10,458 bases of DNA from an uncultured Spirochaetales bacterium. Its GTDB lineage: Bacteria; Spirochaetota; Spirochaetia; Sphaerochaetales; Sphaerochaetaceae. Position 1 is the first letter of the stretch; every line of letters begins with the position of its first letter. The stretch is from assembly GCA_945947045.1 (NCBI GenBank), contig CAMEXG010000063.1, positions 1-10,458 on the forward strand, written 5' to 3'. The notes below the pieces were generated by a model. That model ran no database searches. It saw nothing but the letters and a program-made list of their open reading frames with translations, and was not told the DNA's origin. Made by a program: the position numbers and the translations under genes. This document shows positions 6,483-10,458 of this stretch, piece by piece.

Positions 6483-8354
6483 CCCTTTATTATTCGAATT
6501 GATACTCTTAAACTTTCTCCAAAGAGTTGTCCTTGATATTCCTACAGATGCGGCAAAATCATTCAATGTCATTCCCGACATTGCAAACTCCCTATACAAC
6601 TCTTCTGAGGATTTGGCTTTTTCTTTCATTCCCGGCGTTTCTTCAGGTTTCTCCCCTTCATCCATATCGATTTCCCTTATGGTATCGAGAGAGATGTTTT
6701 TAGACATACTGAAGATTACTGCTCTTTCCGCTACATTTCTCAGCTCCCTGATATTTCCTGGCCATGAATACTTTTTTAAGTCTTCCATGGCATCCCTCTC
6801 CACCATGGGTTCCACAATATTCAACGCCTTACTCTTCTTCTCCACGAAACGCTTGAATATCAGAGGAATATCTTCTCTTCTTTCTCTTAAGGGCGGAATA
6901 TGGATGGCAAGCAAGTTGATTCTGTAGTATAGGTCTCTTCTGAATAGACCTTTTTCAATCAGATCCGGAATATTCTGGTTTGTTGCGCTCATTATTCTCA
7001 CATCCACAGGAATATACTCGTCGCCACCGATCTTTCTTATTTCTCTTTCCTGAATCACCCTCAGAAGCTTAGCCTGAAACCTAATGGGCATCTCCCCTAT
7101 TTCATCAAGAAAGATAGTCCCCCCTTGAGCCAATTCGAAAAGCCCTGTTTTTCCTCCCTTGCTTGCACCTGTAAAAGCTCCTTCCGTGTACCCGAAAAGC
7201 TCAGACTCCAAAAGCTGCTCAGAGAGTGCAGCACAGTTTACCGCTACAAACGGTTTGTCTCTACGTGGACTTGCATTGTGCATAGATTGGACAAAAAGCT
7301 CTTTTCCTGTTCCTGTCTCTCCTGTCAGTAGAACATTTCCCTCCACCTTTGCATAACGGAGGGCTTTGGCGATCAGCTGTTTCATGACTACGTCTTCCGC
7401 CACAATATCCGAGAAGGAGTATTTTGCTATAAGACCTTTTTCCTGCAGTTTCCCCCTGACTTTTTTCTCTGTCCTTCTGATATCTTCAACTAACCTGAGA
7501 GATACATATGTAGCCCTCTTCTCCCCTTCCATTCTTACAGGATGCTCTGTTACAAGAACTGTGTGGTCCCCGATGTTCTGCACCAGCTCCACGTCTTCTT
7601 TTACTTTGTAAACACCTAAAGGAAAGAGTATGTCTGCATTTACTCCCTCAAGGCTCTCTTTTTTAAAGAAGGAGCAGGCGGCACTATTTGCAGCGATGAC
7701 AAGCCCATCTTCATCAATGATCAAAATAGAGTCGGGGGTGTTGTCTACAAGAGACTGCATAAGAGCCAATCTTTTTCGTTCCCTATCAAGAATTCTTGCG
7801 GCGTTCAGTGCCTCACTGATCGAAGTCTCTATGGCGCTTTGTCCCGTTTTTATATGAACATACTTGTAGTTTTTTCTTTGGCAAATCCTCTTTAGTGTCA
7901 GTCCGCCGATAAATGCCTCGGAGCCCTCAGCCTTCATCTTTTCTATAGTCGAGTCCATTTCATCTTCATCGCTGACTTCTGCCATAGATATATCGATATT
8001 TGACAGCTTAGAAAGCATGGCCGCCGAGCATATGGAGGAAGAAGGAAGGATTAAACCTATTTTCTTTATATCAGGATAGGTCTCTCTTACTTCCAACAAA
8101 GCACTCGTCACATCAAAGGCATCCATTTTAATGTCTATGACAGTAAGCTCCGGATACTGACGCTTAATAGCCCGTCCCGTCATTCCCCTTACTACTATGA
8201 TGTCGTAATCGGAGACTTTCTCCAGGGCTCTGGTATCAGTGCCATATAGAAAGGAAGTGGTAAAATGAACACGCGGTTCCTCTACTCCAGCTATTGTATC
8301 TTGATATAATGTCAAGAGTTCTTCGTATGGCACGATGACAAGTACTTTAATCAT
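6480..8354 (-). CDS. Sigma-54-dependent activator with PrpR-type sensor, PAS and Fis-type HTH domains
   Basis: A complete 624-residue enhancer-binding protein. Residues 1 to about 190 resemble the PrpR_N sensor domain (PF06506), with 'MIKVLVIVPYEEL', 'DIIVVRGMTG' and 'IGLILPSSSI'. This domain is known from propionate-catabolism activators and senses small metabolites. A PAS-like segment follows at about 200-290 ('LVDNTPDSILIIDEDG'). The AAA+ domain is intact: Walker A 'GETGTGKE' (345-352), the sigma-54-contacting loop 'GAFTGA' (392-397), Walker B 'GTIFLDEIGE' (412-421), 'FRRDLYYRIN' (471-480) and 'WPGNIREL' (531-538). A Fis-type helix-turn-helix lies at about 595-617 ('MTLNDFAASVGISRTTLWRK'). 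No convincing ribosome site precedes the ATG. It sits immediately upstream of, and in line with, the pdxA-tct operon, its likely target. It would act at the TGTTTCA array and may also regulate itself, because one repeat overlaps its own 3' end. The ligand is unknown. Confidence 0.93.
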   Translation of the reverse strand: MIKVLVIVPYEELLTLYQDTIAGVEEPRVHFTTSFLYGTDTRALEKVSDYDIIVVRGMTGRAIKRQYPELTVIDIKMDAFDVTSALLEVRETYPDIKKIGLILPSSSICSAAMLSKLSNIDISMAEVSDEDEMDSTIEKMKAEGSEAFIGGLTLKRICQRKNYKYVHIKTGQSAIETSISEALNAARILDRERKRLALMQSLVDNTPDSILIIDEDGLVIAANSAACSFFKKESLEGVNADILFPLGVYKVKEDVELVQNIGDHTVLVTEHPVRMEGEKRATYVSLRLVEDIRRTEKKVRGKLQEKGLIAKYSFSDIVAEDVVMKQLIAKALRYAKVEGNVLLTGETGTGKELFVQSMHNASPRRDKPFVAVNCAALSEQLLESELFGYTEGAFTGASKGGKTGLFELAQGGTIFLDEIGEMPIRFQAKLLRVIQEREIRKIGGDEYIPVDVRIMSATNQNIPDLIEKGLFRRDLYYRINLLAIHIPPLRERREDIPLIFKRFVEKKSKALNIVEPMVERDAMEDLKKYSWPGNIRELRNVAERAVIFSMSKNISLDTIREIDMDEGEKPEETPGMKEKAKSSEELYREFAMSGMTLNDFAASVGISRTTLWRKFKSINSNNKG

Positions 8355-8380
8355 AGTGAGAATAATAACATATTGGTCTT

Positions 8381-8641
8381 CTAAGCTAAAGGAAAATATT
8401 TTTTTGCCGTTTTCTTCCTATACAAATATATTGAATACAAAACAGATACCACAACCATAAATAGTGAAACAGGAATTATGTATTTATTTACCTTCTCCTC
8501 GTTGTTGAAGGTACTGAGCACGTTGAGAAGAGAGTGTGTGATGATACAAGGAAGAATGCTTCCACTTTTCTTAAAGAGCATTACAAACATAAAACCCACA
8601 GATACTGCATATATAACAAAATAAAGATAGTCAACTACCAC
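8381..8641 (-). pseudogene. C-terminal remnant of a CPBP-family intramembrane protease
   Basis: An 86-codon frame beginning at a GTG encodes a hydrophobic peptide with about three membrane segments. 'KKSGSILPCIITHSLLNVLS' matches the C-terminal motif of CPBP (Abi, PF02517) proteases, including the His-x3-Asn pair (His36, Asn40). The essential N-terminal EExxxR motif and the preceding helices are absent; complete members have about 200-300 residues. No ribosome site precedes the GTG. The frame is the same as that of the phosphodiesterase gene upstream, whose TAG stop (8660-8662) is only six codons before. This looks like a decayed or deleted protease gene whose 5' part was lost next to the phosphodiesterase gene. 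A short expressed membrane protein is possible but less likely. Confidence 0.65.
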
Positions 8642-8659
8642 TAATATGACCCGAAAATG

Positions 8660-9640
8660 CTATACTCTGTTTTTAATCTCCAAGGCCCTCCCTACATAAT
8701 CGGTCATTATACCGTCTGCACCTACAGACAATAGATATTCAATGTCTTCTTCGTCATTCACCGTCCAATATTGAATCGCCATATTATGACTATGCGCATA
8801 ATTGATCACCCTGCTTGTTGCAAAGTTCACCCCGTACTTAAAATAGTTTTTTCCATAGAAGACCTGTAAAACAGATACAGGGGGCTGGTAGTTCTTCTTT
8901 CCCAGAAGTGCCGCCCAATAAAACTCCAAGGCCTCTTTGATACTTGCACTCCTTATGAGATCAGGATAATAATCCGATGCATATTCTGTTATTTCACTTT
9001 TAAATGTACCGAATATCACTCTATCCAGTAGGTTTATTTCTTTCAGTACAGAATAAAGGATATCAAGGGCCTTCTTTCCTTCCTCTCCTCCATTCTTTAT
9101 TTCAATTATATACCTGAAATCTCCCTTTTCTTTTGAGTAATCTAAAAACTCTTCCAGTGTCAGAATTCTTAAAGAATCCGGAACGCTCTCTCCGTGTAGA
9201 TCTTTATAAGGATAATTCCCCTCTTTATCTACAAAACTTACTCCAATATTCAGTTTCTTCAACTCATCAAGAGTCAGCTCCTCTGGTCTCAATCCTTCTT
9301 TTCCATAAATATAAAGACTATCTGTAGTCCTATCGAGAGTATCGTCATGTAGAAGTACCAGCCTGTCGTCCTTTGTTATATGGAGGTCCATTTCCAACAC
9401 ATCCGGCACATCGCTGCCCTTAAGACACAGCTCCAAGGCCATCAAAGACTCTTCAGGAGCATCGCCTCCCCCCATTCTATGACCTACTATTAAAGAATCT
9501 TTGACAATGAAAGGATTATCTGTATCAAAGGTCTTTATTTCCAGAGGGTTACTTTTAATTCTGGCGTGGATCATTAGAAATGAATAAATGACAGCTATAA
9601 CTAAAATAATCACAATAAAGGCAGTGAGGAAGTTTTTCAT
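8660..9640 (-). CDS. Membrane-anchored glycerophosphodiester phosphodiesterase
   Basis: A 326-residue protein (328 if a GTG at 9646 is used) with one N-terminal membrane segment (about residues 4-26 from the ATG) followed by a GDPD domain (PF03009), which hydrolyses glycerophosphodiesters to glycerol-3-phosphate and an alcohol. Family marks, numbered from the GTG: His56-Arg57 in 'VGHRMGGGDAPEES', Glu85 and Asp87 in 'LEMDLHI', His100 in 'LLHDDTLDRTTD', Lys184 in 'IEIK', 'QYWTVNDEED' near 292-301 and 'GADGIMTD' (309-316). The usual HRG is HRM, and PEN is PEE. The catalytic acid/base residues are kept, so it is probably active, facing outward as a membrane-tethered enzyme. Neither start has a clear ribosome site; the ATG at 9640 fits the signal-anchor best. 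It is divergent from the DeoR-type gene, and nothing links it to the transport operon. Confidence 0.9.
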   Translation of the reverse strand: MKNFLTAFIVIILVIAVIYSFLMIHARIKSNPLEIKTFDTDNPFIVKDSLIVGHRMGGGDAPEESLMALELCLKGSDVPDVLEMDLHITKDDRLVLLHDDTLDRTTDSLYIYGKEGLRPEELTLDELKKLNIGVSFVDKEGNYPYKDLHGESVPDSLRILTLEEFLDYSKEKGDFRYIIEIKNGGEEGKKALDILYSVLKEINLLDRVIFGTFKSEITEYASDYYPDLIRSASIKEALEFYWAALLGKKNYQPPVSVLQVFYGKNYFKYGVNFATSRVINYAHSHNMAIQYWTVNDEEDIEYLLSVGADGIMTDYVGRALEIKNRV

Positions 9641-9654
9641 ATACACAAACTAGT

Positions 9655-9667
9655 ATTGTTCAACAAT
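9655..9667. promoter_or_regulatory. Palindrome in the phosphodiesterase/DeoR intergenic region
   Basis: ATTGTT-C-AACAAT is a perfect 6-1-6 inverted repeat, centred about 20 bases before the phosphodiesterase ATG and 80 bases before the DeoR-type gene. It could be an operator for the divergent repressor, but a chance AT-rich palindrome cannot be excluded. Confidence 0.4.
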
Positions 9668-9706
9668 CAGGACAACCGAGTTAAGTGTATTTTTCTTGAA
9701 TTATCT

Positions 9707-9720
9707 TTCTCGTAAGAGAA
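9707..9720. promoter_or_regulatory. Inverted repeat upstream of the DeoR-family gene
   Basis: TTCTC-GTAA-GAGAA is a perfect 5-4-5 inverted repeat ending 20 bases before the repressor ATG, just downstream of a TTGAAT (9696-9701) that could act as a -35 box. No clear -10 box at standard spacing was found. It may serve autoregulation, which is common in DeoR-family genes; weak evidence. Confidence 0.3.
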
Positions 9721-9740
9721 TTACTCTGTATTATTTACCT

Positions 9741-10458
9741 ATGGCTAATACGGAAAGACTTGAAAGACTAAAAAGCATTCTCATTAAATCAAACGGCGTA
9801 GGCATAAAGGAACTCTCAAAAGAGCTTAACGTAACGGAGATGACGGTAAGAAGAGACCTGAAGTCTCTAATGGAGACAGGAGACGCCGTATTAATAAGAG
9901 GAGTCGCCGTGTACAGACCAAAGGCGATAAGTGTAGAAGCTCAAGTCTACTCCATTGAAGACGAAAAGAAAGTAATGAGAGAGGAGAAAGAGAGAATCGG
10001 GAAGAAAGCGGCAGAGATGCTGGAAGTCGGCGATGTAATCTTCATGGATGTGGGGACTACACTTGAGAAAATGGCCTCTTCTATTAGTGAAAACATGCAG
10101 ATCACCGCCATGTGTTTTGCTGCAAATACTCTTTTCCAGCTTCAGAAGAAAAACATCAGCCAGATAATTATGGGTGGTGGATACTATCATCCTTCGTCGA
10201 CGGTCTTCGAAAGTGAAGCTATGCTGCCTATAATGAACGGGCTGAGAGCAACAAAAGCCTTTATAGCCCCGGCTGCCGCAGATATGTCTTTAGGACTTAC
10301 CTGCTCCGCTCCATACGACAAGACCATAAAGGAACTTGAAATAAAGAATTCTCAGAAACGAGTACTACTTCTCACTTCTAATAAATTCGGAAAAGTAAAA
10401 TCTACACTCTTCGGCACTTGGGAGCAGGTGGATGCTGTCATAACAGACAAAGGCATAA
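9741..10458 (+). CDS. DeoR-family transcriptional regulator (3' end missing)
   Basis: The only plus-strand gene. From the ATG at 9741 an open frame of 239 codons reaches the right edge without a stop. Residues 1-57 form a DeoR-type winged helix (PF08220): 'MANTERLERLKSIL', 'IKELSKELNVTEMTVRRDLK' (22-41) and 'AVLIRGVAV'. The rest is the DeoRC sugar-phosphate-sensing domain (PF00455), with 'GDVIFMDVGTTLEKMA' (97-112), 'MGGGYY' (144-149), 'TSNKFGKVK' (212-220) and 'DAVITDKGI' (231-239). Family length is about 250, so perhaps 10-20 residues are lost. There is no good ribosome site in front of the ATG, but the start matches the family. Such proteins usually repress a nearby sugar-utilisation operon and are released by a phosphorylated sugar; the target probably lies to the right or is the divergent phosphodiesterase. 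Confidence 0.92.
   Translation, partial: MANTERLERLKSILIKSNGVGIKELSKELNVTEMTVRRDLKSLMETGDAVLIRGVAVYRPKAISVEAQVYSIEDEKKVMREEKERIGKKAAEMLEVGDVIFMDVGTTLEKMASSISENMQITAMCFAANTLFQLQKKNISQIIMGGGYYHPSSTVFESEAMLPIMNGLRATKAFIAPAAADMSLGLTCSAPYDKTIKELEIKNSQKRVLLLTSNKFGKVKSTLFGTWEQVDAVITDKGI

Noticed and set aside
6710..7250. Possible truncation or degeneracy in the AAA+ domain of the activator
   Set aside because: Walker A, GAFTGA, Walker B and the arginine-rich motif are all present and in frame, so the domain looks intact.
9891..10190. Minus-strand 99-codon frame inside the DeoR-family gene
   Set aside because: It is antisense to a clear DeoR-domain coding region and resembles no family.

Overview
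The window looks like a bacterial chromosomal segment with moderate-to-low GC, strong AGGAG-type ribosome sites and short intergenic gaps. The substrate-binding protein has a cysteine-free leader ending in a Phe-Ala-Asn-Gly stretch, as is common in Spirochaetota (Sphaerochaeta and Treponema relatives). That points tentatively to a spirochaete. The taxonomic guess is inference, because there is no rRNA or marker gene here.

Layout. Seven genes on the minus strand (6238 down to the left edge) form one tight operon: a PdxA-type dehydrogenase, then TctB, TctA and TctC (a complete tripartite tricarboxylate transporter, TTT), an Asp/Glu-racemase-family protein with only one of the two usual cysteines, an aldo/keto reductase, and a xylose-isomerase-like TIM-barrel protein cut by the window edge. 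Gaps are small and the last three genes overlap. Upstream, after a 241-base control region, lies a sigma-54-dependent activator with a PrpR-type sensor domain (6480-8354, same strand). Further right are a remnant of a CPBP-family membrane protease (8381-8641), a membrane-anchored glycerophosphodiester phosphodiesterase (8660-9640) and, divergently on the plus strand, a DeoR-family repressor running off the right edge (9741-10458).

Control. The 6239-6479 region holds a good -24/-12 (sigma-54) promoter at 6266-6282 and, 120-230 bases further upstream, six copies of TGTTTCA (or its complement). This is the arrangement expected for an enhancer array bound by the adjacent activator. The predicted transcription start near 6255 rules out the longer pdxA start and supports the start at 6238. 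A 14-base perfect palindrome sits directly behind the -24 element and could be a second, repressor-type operator.

How the genes may work together (inference). The PrpR-type protein senses a small carboxylate or a metabolite of it and switches on the operon through sigma-54. The TTT system imports a carboxylate or sugar acid. PdxA (probably the catabolic PdxA2-like kind that oxidises a phosphorylated four-carbon acid), the aldo/keto reductase, the racemase-like protein and the TIM-barrel isomerase then process it. The acid-sugar kinase such a pathway would need is not in the window and would have to lie beyond the left edge or elsewhere. There are no RNA genes, CRISPR arrays or insertion sequences that I can see, and no gene-free stretch longer than 300 bases.
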